DNA of 64,000 nucleotides from Geodermatophilus siccatus (GCF_900103785.1 NZ_FNHE01000003.1:372001-436000); one strand, 5' to 3'; counted from the first letter of the stretch, positions 33,983 to 42,601 are shown. The notes: generated from the sequence alone by a model not told the origin. Numbers and translations are program-made.

Positions 33983-34014
33983 GAGGCCCTGGTCAGTCGC
34001 CTGGCCAGGGCCTC
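33983..34014. terminator. Hairpin copy matching the tRNA-His terminator
   Basis: GAGGCCCTGGTCAG (33983-33996) pairs with CTGGCCAGGGCCTC (34001-34014), with one G-U pair. It is nearly identical to the hairpin behind tRNA-His at 40257-40288. It follows the tRNA fragment at 34021 in the same order and orientation. Confidence 0.75.
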
Positions 34015-34020
34015 TCCCGG

Positions 34021-34050
34021 TGGGGTGGGTGACCGGGCTCGAACCCGCGA
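34021..34050 (-). other. tRNA-His 3'-end fragment (candidate attachment site)
   Basis: 30 bp match the T arm, acceptor 3' strand and CCA of tRNA-His (40294-40323) with two mismatches. The remaining 46 bases of a tRNA are absent. A terminator copy follows in the minus direction. This is what remains after site-specific insertion into a tRNA gene, but a decayed tRNA duplicate is an alternative. Confidence 0.6.
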
Positions 34051-34110
34051 GTGCGGCCGGTCCCGGGCCTGGTGGCCCGGCGAATGCGCGGGCTACGGGC
34101 CGTTCCGGAC

Positions 34111-34150
34111 GTCCTGAGCGGTCCTGAGCGGTCTCCAGCGGTCTCCAGCG
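34111..34150. repeat. Four 10-bp tandem repeats
   Basis: GTCCTGAGCG twice, then GTCTCCAGCG twice, without spacing. They start 60 bp inside the tRNA fragment. Arrays like this can be arm-type binding sites of tyrosine integrases or remnants of slippage. Confidence 0.5.
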
Positions 34151-34159
34151 GACGGTTGC

Positions 34160-34700
34160 CCCCCGATCTGCCCCCCCAGACCTCCCAGGTCCGCGCGGAC
34201 GCCGACGGGGGCCGGAGTGCGGGCCGCGCTCAGGCGCAGCAGCGAGGTCGGGACGACGCTGAGCGCGCCGGCCAGAGCCTCACCCAGGCCGAGGCCGCCG
34301 CCCACCCAGGAGGCGCCGCCCCAGGTGTCCGGTCCCGTCGCGGCGGCCAGGACGATCGCGGCGGCGAGCGCGGCGATGCGGGCAGCGGCGAACGCCCCGA
34401 TGGGGATGGCCAGCACCGCCTTCAGCCCCGACACGTACCTCTGCACCGACCCCAGCCGCGTGAAGCCGGCCTGGGCTGCCATCCGGGCGAAGACCGGGTT
34501 CGTCCCGCAGGAACGTGGTCGTCGACGTGGCCGACAGGCCGATCAGCAGGAAGTACGCCATCAGACCGGCCGCCCAGACGGTCAGCGGACGGCGGGTGCG
34601 GTGTACGGCCAGGCCGGGCAGGGACCGCAGCAGCCCGCTGCGGGAGGTCCGCCGATCCGGCCCGGCGAGCCGTGAACGCCCGGTGCTGACGCCGCCATGG
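34160..34700 (-). pseudogene. Broken ABC transporter permease
   Basis: The minus strand encodes the start of an ABC-2 type permease segment, GLLRSLPGLAVHRTRRPLTV then MAYFLLIGLSATSTTTFLRD. An extra base near 34501 shifts the frame; on the other side it continues NPVFARMAAQAGFTRLGSV and ends in hydrophobic helices (LAIPIGAFAAARIAALAA). Joined, these read as one conserved stretch. The following part is shortened, jumping to GGLGLGEALAGALSV. The upstream end also appears lost. No intact ATPase partner is nearby. This is a decayed gene inside the tRNA-bounded stretch. Confidence 0.7.
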
Positions 34701-35011
34701 TGATCCACGCCGCCAGGTGGCCACCGCCACAGCCGGCGAGGCCACGGTGTTGAGCAGTCCGACCACCCGGGGAGGCGAGGAACCCGCCGGCCGCCTGCAC
34801 GGTGGCGAGCAGCTCGAACACCTGATCCCCGCAGCCATACCGGAGTCAGGGCTGCGACCGCGCGCCGTTGAGCCGGGCGCGACCTGTTGCGGACGGTTTG
34901 CGATAGTGCGGGTCGAGTGCAGCGCTCTCTCCCCGGTCACATCACCCGCTGCACCGGGTGGGTCTCCCGCGTGCGGCATCGACTCGCGACGCCGACCGAG
35001 AGGACACCTGC
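34701..35011. other. Degraded stretch, no intact gene
   Basis: Short pieces with coding-like third positions appear on the minus strand in two frames (FELLATVQAAGGFLAS at ~34770-34820, then VVGLLNTVASPAVAVAT). They suggest another decayed gene with a frame change. No family could be named. Confidence 0.35.
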
Positions 35012-35317
35012 ATGGTCATCCGCGCCGCCGACGGCCGGCGGTCGGGCGCCGTGCCCGCCGAGCCGGGCGGCCCGTGCCTGGACGCGGGCGCGGCCCCTGA
35101 GTGCTCTCGGCGCGGCGATGCGGGGCAGCATGCGGCGCGGCAGGACCCGACTGCCCGACCGGCCTCGCACGGTTCGGCGCATCCGGCAGAGCGCTCCGGC
35201 AGGCGGCGGCATCCGATGGCCCTCACCCCGGTGCTCACCCGCCGTCCGCGGCTGCTGGTCACCGAGGAGTCGGCCTCGGCCCTGACGACCGCCGCCACGC
35301 GGCTGGTGCTGTCGTGA
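35012..35317 (+). CDS. Hypothetical protein or gene remnant, 101 aa
   Basis: Not recognised. ATG at 35012 opens a 101-residue frame whose stop overlaps the GTG of the MFS gene by 4 bp, as in coupled operons. Its first ~27 and last ~33 codons have strong G/C third positions, but the middle (about 35095-35210) does not, and another frame there looks more coding-like. The frame is probably a shifted remnant with two indels, or a chance overlap. The C-terminal part MALTPVLTRRPRLLVTEESA has no match that I recognise. Confidence 0.3.
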   Translation: MVIRAADGRRSGAVPAEPGGPCLDAGAAPECSRRGDAGQHAARQDPTARPASHGSAHPAERSGRRRHPMALTPVLTRRPRLLVTEESASALTTAATRLVLS

Positions 35318-36663
35318 GCTGGGCGCCGCTGGTGCTGTTCCGCAAGCTCCCGCTCGTCCCGCGACTGCTGCTGCTCTCCCAGCTGGCCTTCAACGTCGGC
35401 TTCTACCTGGTGGTGCCCTTCCTCGCCGTCCACCTCACCGAGGACCTCGCCCTCGCCGGCGGCGTCGTGGGCTTGGTGCTGGGCGTGCGGACCTTCAGCC
35501 AGCAGGGGCTGTTCTTCCTCGGCGGCGGGCTCGCCGACCGCTTCGGTGTCAAGCCGATGGTGCTGCTCGGGTGTTGCATCCGGATCACCGGCTTCCTCGT
35601 GCTCGCCGCGGCGACCGCCCTGCCCGGTGTTCTGCTCGGGGCGGTGCTCGTCGGCTTCGCCGCCGCGCTGTTCTCACCCGCGGTGGAGTCGGCGCTCGCC
35701 GACCAGGGGCGGCAGCTGGAGGCGGCCGGGGTGGCCACCCGCGCGGAGGTCTTCGGCCTCGACGCCATCGCCGGCAAGCTCGGCTCGGTGACCGGCCCCG
35801 TCCTGGGTGCGGTGCTGCTGGCCGTGCCCTTCGCCCTGACCTGCGTCGTCGCCGCCGGGGTCTTCGCCGTCGTCCTGGCCGCGCACGCCCGGTACCTGCC
35901 GCGCGACCTGCGCACCGAGGGCAGTGGCGAGGAACCGGTGCTGGCCGGCTGGCGGCAGGTGCTGCGCAACCGCACCTTCCTGGCCTTCACGGCCTGCTAC
36001 TGCACCTACCTGCTCAGCTACAACCAGCTCTACCTCGCCCTGCCCGTCGAGCTCACCCGGGCCACCGGCAGCCAGCAGGCGCTGGGCTGGTTGTTCGTGC
36101 TCGCTGCGGTGCTGGTCCTGCTCCTCCAGATGCGGGTGACCGGCAGGGCCCGCCGAGCCGGGGCGCGGCGGGCCCTGCCGGTCGGCTTCCTGCTCATGGC
36201 GGCGTCCTTCCTGCTCGTCGCGGTCTGCGCGCCGCTCGAGCCGCCGCCCGGGCCGTGGGCGCTGGCCCCGGCCGTCGGGATGGTGGTGCTGCTGTGCGCC
36301 GGCCAGATGGTCGCCGTCCCCGTGGCGCAGGACCTCGTGCCCCGGCTGGCCGGTGAGCGCCGGCTGGGGGCCCACTTCGGCTTCCTGGCCTCCGCCGGCG
36401 GCATGGCCGTCCTCGTGGGCAGCACCGGCGTCGGCGCACTGCTCGACCGCGCGCACGCACCGCACCCCGGAGCCGCAGTGCCCTGGGTCGTCCTCGCCGT
36501 TTTCCCGGCAGCGTCGGCGGCCGGGCTGTGGCTGCTCGCCCGGCGCGTCGACCGGCACCGGGGATCGGAGCAGGTCGCGCCCGTCCCGGCTGGCCCGCCC
36601 GGCGCCGGGACGCGCGCAACGGCACTGTCCACCGGCCAGGCACCCGGCCCCACGGGCCCCTGA
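35314..36663 (+). CDS. MFS transporter, efflux type
   Basis: A 449-residue major facilitator with 12 helices, a central loop near residues 190-205 (ARYLPRDLRTEGSGEEP), and a variant motif A GGGLADRFGVKPM after the second helix. The C-terminal ~40 residues are a Pro/Gly/Ala-rich tail. GTG at 35314 is the start. It lies directly upstream of an iron-box-controlled siderophore importer, so siderophore export or recycling is a reasonable guess, though no biosynthesis gene is present and the iron box is located after this gene. Confidence 0.82.
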   Translation: MSWAPLVLFRKLPLVPRLLLLSQLAFNVGFYLVVPFLAVHLTEDLALAGGVVGLVLGVRTFSQQGLFFLGGGLADRFGVKPMVLLGCCIRITGFLVLAAATALPGVLLGAVLVGFAAALFSPAVESALADQGRQLEAAGVATRAEVFGLDAIAGKLGSVTGPVLGAVLLAVPFALTCVVAAGVFAVVLAAHARYLPRDLRTEGSGEEPVLAGWRQVLRNRTFLAFTACYCTYLLSYNQLYLALPVELTRATGSQQALGWLFVLAAVLVLLLQMRVTGRARRAGARRALPVGFLLMAASFLLVAVCAPLEPPPGPWALAPAVGMVVLLCAGQMVAVPVAQDLVPRLAGERRLGAHFGFLASAGGMAVLVGSTGVGALLDRAHAPHPGAAVPWVVLAVFPAASAAGLWLLARRVDRHRGSEQVAPVPAGPPGAGTRATALSTGQAPGPTGP

Positions 36664-36743
36664 GGCCTCGTGGCGGGCGCCTGCCGCGACCCGGGATCGT
36701 CGGCCCGGGCCGGGGGCGGGACACGTCGCCGTGTGGTCGTCGG

Positions 36744-36762
36744 TTAGGTTAGGCAACGCTCA
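36744..36762 (+). promoter_or_regulatory. Iron box (DtxR/IdeR-type operator)
   Basis: TTAGGTTAGGCAACGCTCA agrees at 15 of 19 positions with the IdeR/DtxR consensus, with the left half-site perfect. It lies 93 bp upstream of the substrate-binding protein start (36855). It probably represses the operon when iron is plentiful. Confidence 0.8.
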
Positions 36763-36854
36763 TCTCGGGCCTCCGGTGCTCGGTGTGTCCTCCGGGATGC
36801 GGTCCGTCCGGTCGGCGCCGCGCAGCCGGACCAGTGACAGGGGAACCAACCAGG

Positions 36855-37904
36855 ATGAGAACGTCCATCCGTCGGGTCGGCCTGGCCGCCACCGCCGTCA
36901 TCTCCGCGTGCACCCTGACCGCGTGCGGCGCCTCCGAGCCGGTGGCGCAGGAGGCCGCGGCCGGCGGGGGTGAGGGCGTCACCGAGTACCCGCTCGTGGT
37001 GGACAGCTGCGGCCAGGAGCTGACCTTCGACGCCGTTCCGGAGCGGGTGGTCTCCCTCGATCAGGGGTCGACGGAGATCCTGCTGTCCCTCGGCCTCGGC
37101 GACCGGGTCGTGGGCACCGCCTCCTGGACCGACCCGGTTCTGCCCGAGCTGGCCGAGGCCAACGAGTCCGTGCCGCGGCTGGCGGACAACGCGCCCAGCT
37201 ACGAGGCCGTGCTGGGCGCGGACCCCGACCTCGTCACCGCGTCCTTCGGCCGGCACTTCACCACCGGCGGCGTGGCCGAGCGCGCCCGCTTCGACGAGAC
37301 CGGGATCGCCTCCTACCTCTCGCCGACCGACTGCGAGAACGGCGTGAGCATCAACGGCGGCGGCACGCGCACCGTGCCCCTGACGGTCGACCCGCTGTAC
37401 CAGGAGATCCGCGAGCTCGCCGCGATCTTCGACGTCCCCTCGCGGGGCGAGGCGCTCATCGCGAAGATGCAGGAGCGCTCCGACGCCGCGACCGCCCGGA
37501 TCGAGCGGAGCGACGTCACGATGGCGTTCTGGTTCGCCGACACGAAGAGCCCGTACGTGGCGGGCGGCCTCGGTTCGGCGAACCTGCTCGCCAGCACGGT
37601 GGGGGCGCGCAACGTGTTCGCGGACCTCGACGAGGACTGGTCGGCGGTCGGCTGGGAGTCCGTGGTCGAGCGGGACCCCGAGGTGCTCGTCCTCGGCGAC
37701 CTGCTGCGCGACCGGTTCCCCGGTGACCTGCTGGAGGACAAGAAGGCGTTCCTGGCGTCCGATCCGCTCACCAGCACGCTGCAGGCGGTGCGCGGCCAGC
37801 AGTACATCGCGCTGCACGGGGCGGAGATGAACCCGTCGATCCGCTTCGTCGACGGGTTGGAGAAGATCGCGGCCGGCCTGGAGCAGCTGCAGGGGGCGTC
37901 CTGA
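36855..37904 (+). CDS. Ferric-siderophore ABC transporter substrate-binding lipoprotein
   Basis: A 349-residue lipoprotein of the FepB/FecB class. The signal ends at lipobox LTAC (about residue 19-23). The TroA/FecB fold is seen in ERVVSLDQGSTEILLSLGLG and in the second lobe DPEVLVLGDLLRDRF, joined by the long helix that contains LIAKMQERSDAATARI. ATG at 36855 is the start; the frame is open further upstream but the signal peptide fixes it. It captures ferri-siderophore or heme outside the cell and hands it to the permease and ATPase encoded next. Iron repression is indicated by the box at 36744. Confidence 0.9.
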   Translation: MRTSIRRVGLAATAVISACTLTACGASEPVAQEAAAGGGEGVTEYPLVVDSCGQELTFDAVPERVVSLDQGSTEILLSLGLGDRVVGTASWTDPVLPELAEANESVPRLADNAPSYEAVLGADPDLVTASFGRHFTTGGVAERARFDETGIASYLSPTDCENGVSINGGGTRTVPLTVDPLYQEIRELAAIFDVPSRGEALIAKMQERSDAATARIERSDVTMAFWFADTKSPYVAGGLGSANLLASTVGARNVFADLDEDWSAVGWESVVERDPEVLVLGDLLRDRFPGDLLEDKKAFLASDPLTSTLQAVRGQQYIALHGAEMNPSIRFVDGLEKIAAGLEQLQGAS

Positions 37905-37924
37905 ACACTGGGCCCGCCGTCGCC

Positions 37925-38980
37925 GTGACGGCCGGGGCCGAGGGCGTGTCCTCGGCCCCGCGCCGTCGCAGGCTCCTGGGTCTGCTGCTCGTCACCGCGG
38001 GGGTCGCCGCGGTCGGGCTCTCGGTCGCGGCCGCGATCACGCTCGGGCCGGCGGACGTCTCGCTGGTGAACGTGCGCGACGTGCTGCTCAACCACCTCGG
38101 GCTGGCCGACATCCCGGTCCGTGCGGTGGAGGACGCCATCGTGTGGGAGGAGCGGCTGCCCCGGGCCCTCACGGCGGCCGCGATCGGTGTCGGCCTGGGG
38201 ATCTGCGGTGCGGTGCTGCAGTCCCTCCTGCTCAACCCGCTGGCCGACCCCTTCGTGCTGGGGATCTCCTCGGGTGCGTCCACCGGCGCCGTGGTGATCG
38301 GCGTGTTCGGTCTCGGAGGGTCCGCGCTGGGTCTGTCCGGAGGTGCCTTCGTCGGAGCGATCCTCGCGTTCGGCCTCGTGATCCTGCTGGCCCGCCTGTC
38401 GGGGGGAGGCACCGATCGGGTCATCCTCGCCGGCGTGGCCGGCACGCAGCTGTTCTCCGCGCTGACCTCCTTCGCGATCTTCGCGTTCGCCGACTCCGAC
38501 GAGACCCGCGGCGTGATGTTCTGGCTGCTGGGCTCGCTGGAGGGCGTCCGCTGGGACGACGTCGTCCTGTGCGCCGTGGTCGTGCTGGTGGGCACCGCGC
38601 TGTGCTTCGGCTACGCCCACGCGCTCGACGCCTTCTCCTTCGGCGACGAGGTCGCCGCCTCCCTCGGCATCGCGGTGGGCCGGGTGCGGATGCTGCTGCT
38701 CGTGCTGACCGCGGTCATCACCGCGACCCTGGTGAGCGTCGCCGGCGCCGTCGGCTTCGTCGGGTTGGTGCTCCCGCACGCCGCGCGGTTCCTCGTCGGT
38801 CCCCGGCACGCCCGCCTCGTCCCGGCCACCGCGCTCATCGGCGCGGTGTTCATGGTGTGGGTCGACGCCGTGTCGCGGGTCGCCTTCCAGCCGACCCCGC
38901 TCCCGGTCGGCGTGGGGACGGCGCTGGTGGGCGTGCCGGCCTTCGTGCTGATCCTGCTGCGGAAGAGGCGGGTGCCGTGA
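37925..38980 (+). CDS. FecCD-family iron-siderophore ABC permease
   Basis: A 351-residue permease with about ten helices. Family motifs are RLPRALTAAAIGVGLGICGAV, NPLADPFVLGISSGAS and VGLVLPHAARFLVGPRH near the C-terminus, all typical of the BtuC/FecCD fold that usually works as a homodimer. GTG at 37925 lies 20 bp past the binding protein gene. The stop overlaps the ATPase start by 4 bp. Confidence 0.92.
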   Translation: MTAGAEGVSSAPRRRRLLGLLLVTAGVAAVGLSVAAAITLGPADVSLVNVRDVLLNHLGLADIPVRAVEDAIVWEERLPRALTAAAIGVGLGICGAVLQSLLLNPLADPFVLGISSGASTGAVVIGVFGLGGSALGLSGGAFVGAILAFGLVILLARLSGGGTDRVILAGVAGTQLFSALTSFAIFAFADSDETRGVMFWLLGSLEGVRWDDVVLCAVVVLVGTALCFGYAHALDAFSFGDEVAASLGIAVGRVRMLLLVLTAVITATLVSVAGAVGFVGLVLPHAARFLVGPRHARLVPATALIGAVFMVWVDAVSRVAFQPTPLPVGVGTALVGVPAFVLILLRKRRVP

Positions 38981-39792
38981 CCCTCGAGGCGCGGCAGGTG
39001 GTGTGGCACCGCGGCGGGGCGCTGGTCGTCGACGCGGTGACCCTGCGCCCGACCCCGGGCGCCACGATCGGCCTGCTGGGCCCGAACGGCTCGGGGAAGT
39101 CCTCGCTGCTGCGGCTGCTGGGGGGCACCGGCAAGCCCGACTCCGGCGTGGTCACCCTCGACGGCGCCGAGCTCGGCGACCTGTCCCGGCGCGACGTGGC
39201 CCGCGCCGTCGCGGTCGTCAGCCAGCACGCCCACACCGACACCGACATCCGCGTCCGGGACGTCGTGCGGCTGGGCCGGATCCCCCACCGCGGGTTCCTC
39301 GGCGCGACCGGGACCCGTGACGAGGTCGCCGTCGCCGCAGCCCTCGAGCACACCGGACTCACCGACAAGGCCGACCGGCTCTGGCACACCCTCTCCGGCG
39401 GTGAGCGCCAGCGCGCCCACATCGCCCGGGCGCTCGCGCAGGAGCCCCGCGAGCTGCTGCTGGACGAGCCCACCAACCACCTCGACATCCGCCACCAGCT
39501 GGAACTGCTCTCACTGGTCACCCGGCTTCCCGTCACCAGCGTCGTCGCCCTGCACGACCTGAACCTCGCGGCCATGTTCTGCGACGAGGTCGTCGTCCTG
39601 GACCGGGGGAGAGCGGTGGCCGGTGGATCGCCGGGGGAGGTGCTCACCGCTGAGCTCATCGCCAGGGTGTACGGCGTCCGGGCACGAGTGCGTGCCGATG
39701 AGCGGGGGCGGCTCACCGTGCTGTTCGAACCCGGCCCCGTCGACGTGCCGGTCGGGCTGACGCCGGACGGCCCGCCCCCGGCCGCGACCTAG
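38977..39792 (+). CDS. Iron-siderophore ABC transporter ATPase
   Basis: A 271-residue ATPase of the FecE/FepC type. Walker A GPNGSGKSS is at 35-43, the signature is LSGGERQRAHIARAL, and Walker B is LLLDEPTNHLDI, with the H-loop in ALHDLNLA. GTG at 38977 overlaps the permease stop. It completes a standard three-gene importer. Confidence 0.92.
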   Translation: MTLEARQVVWHRGGALVVDAVTLRPTPGATIGLLGPNGSGKSSLLRLLGGTGKPDSGVVTLDGAELGDLSRRDVARAVAVVSQHAHTDTDIRVRDVVRLGRIPHRGFLGATGTRDEVAVAAALEHTGLTDKADRLWHTLSGGERQRAHIARALAQEPRELLLDEPTNHLDIRHQLELLSLVTRLPVTSVVALHDLNLAAMFCDEVVVLDRGRAVAGGSPGEVLTAELIARVYGVRARVRADERGRLTVLFEPGPVDVPVGLTPDGPPPAAT

Positions 39793-40090
39793 GCACGCGA
39801 CCGCCCGCCGCGGATCTGCACCCCGTCCGGGTCCTCACCCATCGGCTCGTGGGCCCGCCCTCCCCGGGCGGGACGACGTGATCCCGCCGCCGCGGCGGGT
39901 CGAGGAGTGCGGCGATCGCCGCCGAGTCGGTCCCGGTCGGCACGCCGGGTTCGGCGGCGGTGATGACCGGCTCGTCGAGGTCCTCGCCATGTCCAGTGCC
40001 GCCGACGGTGGCGTCGGGGCGGGCCGCGACCGCGTCCGTCCGCCCGCCGTACTGCCGCGGGCACTCGCCGATCAGCTGTCGCAGCAGGGA
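39789..40090 (-). pseudogene. Degraded coding remnant on the minus strand
   Basis: Two minus-strand frames show strong coding-type third positions in succession: SLLRQLIGECPRQYGGRTDA through EDLDEPVITAAEPGVPTG to DSAAIAALLD, then, after a frame change near 39850-39890, AHEPMGEDPDGVQIRGGRSRA and a stop at 39789. The frame change makes an intact product unlikely. I cannot name the family. The piece lies between the importer operon and tRNA-His, where an integrase or excisionase gene would be expected, but no recombinase motif is visible. Confidence 0.4.
39854..39899. terminator. Two adjacent hairpins after the importer operon
   Basis: CCCGCCC (39854-39860) pairs with GGGCGGG (39866-39872). CCCGCCGC (39883-39890) pairs with GCGGCGGG (39892-39899). 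They stand 60-110 bp after the ATPase stop. They may overlap the remnant read on the minus strand. Confidence 0.45.
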
Positions 40091-40256
40091 TCGCGGGACA
40101 CGGGGATGTGCTGCAAGCGGTCGGTCGGAAGGATCGGCCGCACGGTGCGCAGCCGGATCCGCTGGGCAGTCGCGCCCCTCGCTGCCCCCAGATCGCCCCC
40201 CAGCCGAGGGAGCAGCGGGGGCCCGACTGCTCCCGCGGACGGCGCCGGAACGAGTG

Positions 40257-40288
40257 GAGGCCCTGGTCAGGGAACTGACCAGGGCCTC
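40257..40288 (-). terminator. Terminator of tRNA-His
   Basis: GAGGCCCTGGTCAG (40257-40270) pairs perfectly with CTGACCAGGGCCTC (40275-40288) around the 4-nt loop GGAA. It lies directly behind the tRNA-His 3' end on the minus strand. Confidence 0.85.
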
Positions 40289-40293
40289 CCTCG

Positions 40294-40370
40294 TGGGGTG
40301 AGTGACGGGGCTCGAACCCGCGACACCCAGGATCACAACCTGGTGCTCTACCAGCTGAGCTACACCCACC
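40294..40370 (-). tRNA. tRNA-His (GUG)
   Basis: A full cloverleaf on the minus strand. The extra G at position -1 typical of tRNA-His is at 40370. The acceptor starts GTGGGTG, the D arm is AGCTCAGCTGGTAGAGC, the anticodon loop is TTGTGAT with anticodon GUG, and the T arm is GGGTTCGAGCCCC. CCA is encoded at 40294-40296. A fragment of the same gene is at 34021-34050. Confidence 0.95.
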
Positions 40371-40435
40371 ACGTCTCCCGGACGGCCGCTCGTCAGCGGG
40401 TCGCCCGGGAACGGGCACCACGATACCGGAGACCC

Positions 40436-41113
40436 TCAGGCGTCCGACGCGGCCGGGGGTGCCTGCCCGGGCGCGCCGGCGTCCTCGGCCGCGAACAGCT
40501 CGGCGAAGGACGCCGTGACCTCGGCGGCGGCCGCCTGCGCCTGGGACGTCGAGGGGCCCGGGACGTCGACGAACAGCGTCTGCCGGTAGTAGGCGAGCTC
40601 GCGCACCGACTCGATGATGTCGGCCAGCGCGCGGTGGGCCAGACCCTTCTGCGGCTGGGCGAAGTACACCCGCGGGAACCAGCGGCGGGCCAGCTCCTTG
40701 ACCGAGGAGACGTCGATCATCCGGTAGTGCAGGTGGTCGTCGAGCTGGGGCATGTCCCGGGCGAGGAAGCCGCGGTCGGTGCCGATCGAGTTGCCGCACA
40801 GCGGCGCCGTCCGCCGCTCGGGCACGAACCGCTTCACGTAGGCCAGCAGCTGCTGCTCGGCCTCGGCGACGGTGAGCGTGGAGGCCCGCACCGCCTCGGT
40901 GAGGCCGGACTTGGCGTGCATCTCGGTGACGACGTCGACCATGCCCTCCAGCGCGGTGTCGTCGGCGGAGATCACCAGGTCCAGGCCCGGGTCGAGGACG
41001 TTGAGCTCGGAGTCGGTGACCAGCACCGCGACCTCGATCAGCTTGTCCCGGGTGAGGTCCAGCCCGGTCATCTCGCAGTCGATCCAGACCAGGTGTCCCG
41101 CGCTGTCCGCCAC
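40436..41113 (-). CDS. orn: Oligoribonuclease (DEDDh 3'-5' exoribonuclease)
   Basis: A 225-residue RNase that degrades 2-5 nt RNAs, including pGpG from c-di-GMP. The exonuclease motifs are [12 protein letters not shown] (Exo I, Asp and Glu), [15 protein letters not shown] (Exo II) and [14 protein letters not shown] (Exo III, His and Asp). The C-terminal ~35 residues form an acidic, Ala/Pro-rich tail longer than in E. coli Orn. GTG at 41113 is used. It is a single gene next to tRNA-His. Confidence 0.94.
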   Translation of the reverse strand: MADSAGHLVWIDCEMTGLDLTRDKLIEVAVLVTDSELNVLDPGLDLVISADDTALEGMVDVVTEMHAKSGLTEAVRASTLTVAEAEQQLLAYVKRFVPERRTAPLCGNSIGTDRGFLARDMPQLDDHLHYRMIDVSSVKELARRWFPRVYFAQPQKGLAHRALADIIESVRELAYYRQTLFVDVPGPSTSQAQAAAAEVTASFAELFAAEDAGAPGQAPPAASDA

Positions 41114-41230
41114 GGGTTCCGACCCTACGTGCCACCCGTCCCGGTCGCCCGCACGCCCGGCCCCCACCGCACCCGCCACTCCGAGGCCGCTCGGGAGCCG
41201 GGAACGGGCCGTGCGCCTCGCTAGGCTCCG

Positions 41231-41270
41231 GCGCGACGGCCTCGAGCCCAGCGCGACGGCCTCGAGCCCA
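41231..41270. repeat. Perfect 20-bp tandem duplication
   Basis: GCGCGACGGCCTCGAGCCCA occurs twice head to tail. It ends 12 bp before the GTG at 41283 and so lies in the leader of the membrane protein gene. It could be a recent slippage event. Confidence 0.8.
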
Positions 41271-41282
41271 GGGAGACCCACC

Positions 41283-42494
41283 GTGCCCCACGCCGCCCCC
41301 GACGTCGACCGAGCGGCCCCGCCGGCCCCTGGCTCGGCGAGGACCGCCTTCCGCCACCCGGTCGCGACGCTCCGGTGGCTGTGGCCGGCCTACGTCACGC
41401 CGGGCCGCCCCGGCCGGCCGACGACCCAGCAGGAGCTGCGCTGGATCTACACGGCCTGGCTGGGCGCCTTCCTGCTGAAGATGGTCGGCTCGTCGTGGGA
41501 CGTCTCCTGGCACTTCAGGTGGCTGCGTGACGACCTCGCCCCGCCGCACCTGCTCAACTCCGCCGGCACCGTCGTGGTCGTCGCGCTGGTCCTCTTCTCC
41601 AGCTACACCGGCTACGGCGTCGACCGCCGCGCGCTGCGCCTGATGCAGGTGGGCACCGGGCTGTTCCTCGTGGCCGTCCCGGTCGACATCGTCAACCACC
41701 GGGTCAACGGGCTGGACATCACCAGCTGGAGCCCCAGCCACTCGCTGCTCTACCTCGGGACGGCGGTCATGCTGGCCGGCGCGCTGCGCGGCTGGTGGCT
41801 GTACGCCGCGCCCGACCGCGTGCGGGACGCCGTCGCGCTGGGGCTGTGGCTGTTCTTCGCGGAGAACGTGCTGTTCCCCAACCAGCACCAGGAGTACGGC
41901 GTCCTCTCGCTGCGCGCCTACGAGGCCGGGCGGACGACGGCCGAGCCGCAGCTGCTGGACTTCGCCGTCGCCCAGGCGCAGAGCCCGACGTCGTTCATGC
42001 TCCCGGTCCCGGCCTGGGTGCACCCGGCGTGGCTGTTGTGTGCCGGGCTGCTCACCCTCGTCGTCGCCCGTCGGGTCACCGGGCTGCGCTGGGCCGCCAC
42101 GACGATCGCGGCCGGCTATCTGGCCTACCGCGCGGTCGTGTGGCTGGGCCTGGTGGCGATCGGCTTCCCGCCCTCGGTGCTGCCGCTGGCACTGCTCGCC
42201 GGCGCGGTCGCCGTCGACCTCGCCGTCACCCGTCGGGTGCCCGGCGGGCTGGCCGGTCCGCTGGTCGCCGTGGTCACCTACGGTGCGGGTGCGGCCCTGG
42301 ACGTCGTCGGGCTCCTCCCGCCGTGGGACTGGCGGCCGGAGGTGGTCCTGGCCACCGCCCTGGCGGCCACCCTCCTGTGGACGCTGCTCGACGCGGTCGC
42401 CCGGAGCCGGTCGCTGGCCGCCTGGTGCGCGCCCCTCGAGGAGCACGGAGAGCCACCCGTCGTCCCGGTGCCGGGCGGCGCGCCGACCCGCTGA
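41283..42494 (+). CDS. Hypothetical multi-pass membrane protein, 403 aa
   Basis: Not recognised. About ten hydrophobic segments are present, for example [20 protein letters not shown] and [19 protein letters not shown]. His residues cluster near helix ends ([33 protein letters not shown]), which could bind a metal or heme. No known transporter signature was seen. GTG at 41283 is the start. It precedes the 608-residue single-span protein by ~100 bp in the same direction. Confidence 0.7.
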   Translation: MPHAAPDVDRAAPPAPGSARTAFRHPVATLRWLWPAYVTPGRPGRPTTQQELRWIYTAWLGAFLLKMVGSSWDVSWHFRWLRDDLAPPHLLNSAGTVVVVALVLFSSYTGYGVDRRALRLMQVGTGLFLVAVPVDIVNHRVNGLDITSWSPSHSLLYLGTAVMLAGALRGWWLYAAPDRVRDAVALGLWLFFAENVLFPNQHQEYGVLSLRAYEAGRTTAEPQLLDFAVAQAQSPTSFMLPVPAWVHPAWLLCAGLLTLVVARRVTGLRWAATTIAAGYLAYRAVVWLGLVAIGFPPSVLPLALLAGAVAVDLAVTRRVPGGLAGPLVAVVTYGAGAALDVVGLLPPWDWRPEVVLATALAATLLWTLLDAVARSRSLAAWCAPLEEHGEPPVVPVPGGAPTR

Positions 42495-42601
42495 GCGTCC
42501 CGGACCGGCCCGTCACATGCCGTAGCGTCGGAGGCAGCCCCTCCCGGTGACCGCGCCGCGATGCCGCCCACCGCCCCTGCCCCCCGCCCCGGAGGACCGA
42601 C

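Noticed and set aside
34021-34050. A second tRNA-His gene
   Set aside because: Only the T arm and 3' acceptor strand are present; the D and anticodon arms are missing.
40170-40230. Integrase C-terminal tail suggested by WGAIWGQRGARL on the minus strand
   Set aside because: Only a short resemblance; no catalytic Arg-His-Arg-Tyr boxes are seen, so it is not called as an integrase.
39713-40372. 219-codon minus-strand frame across tRNA-His and the importer ATPase end
   Set aside because: It runs through the tRNA gene and antisense to the ATPase; only a middle piece has coding bias and is listed as a remnant.
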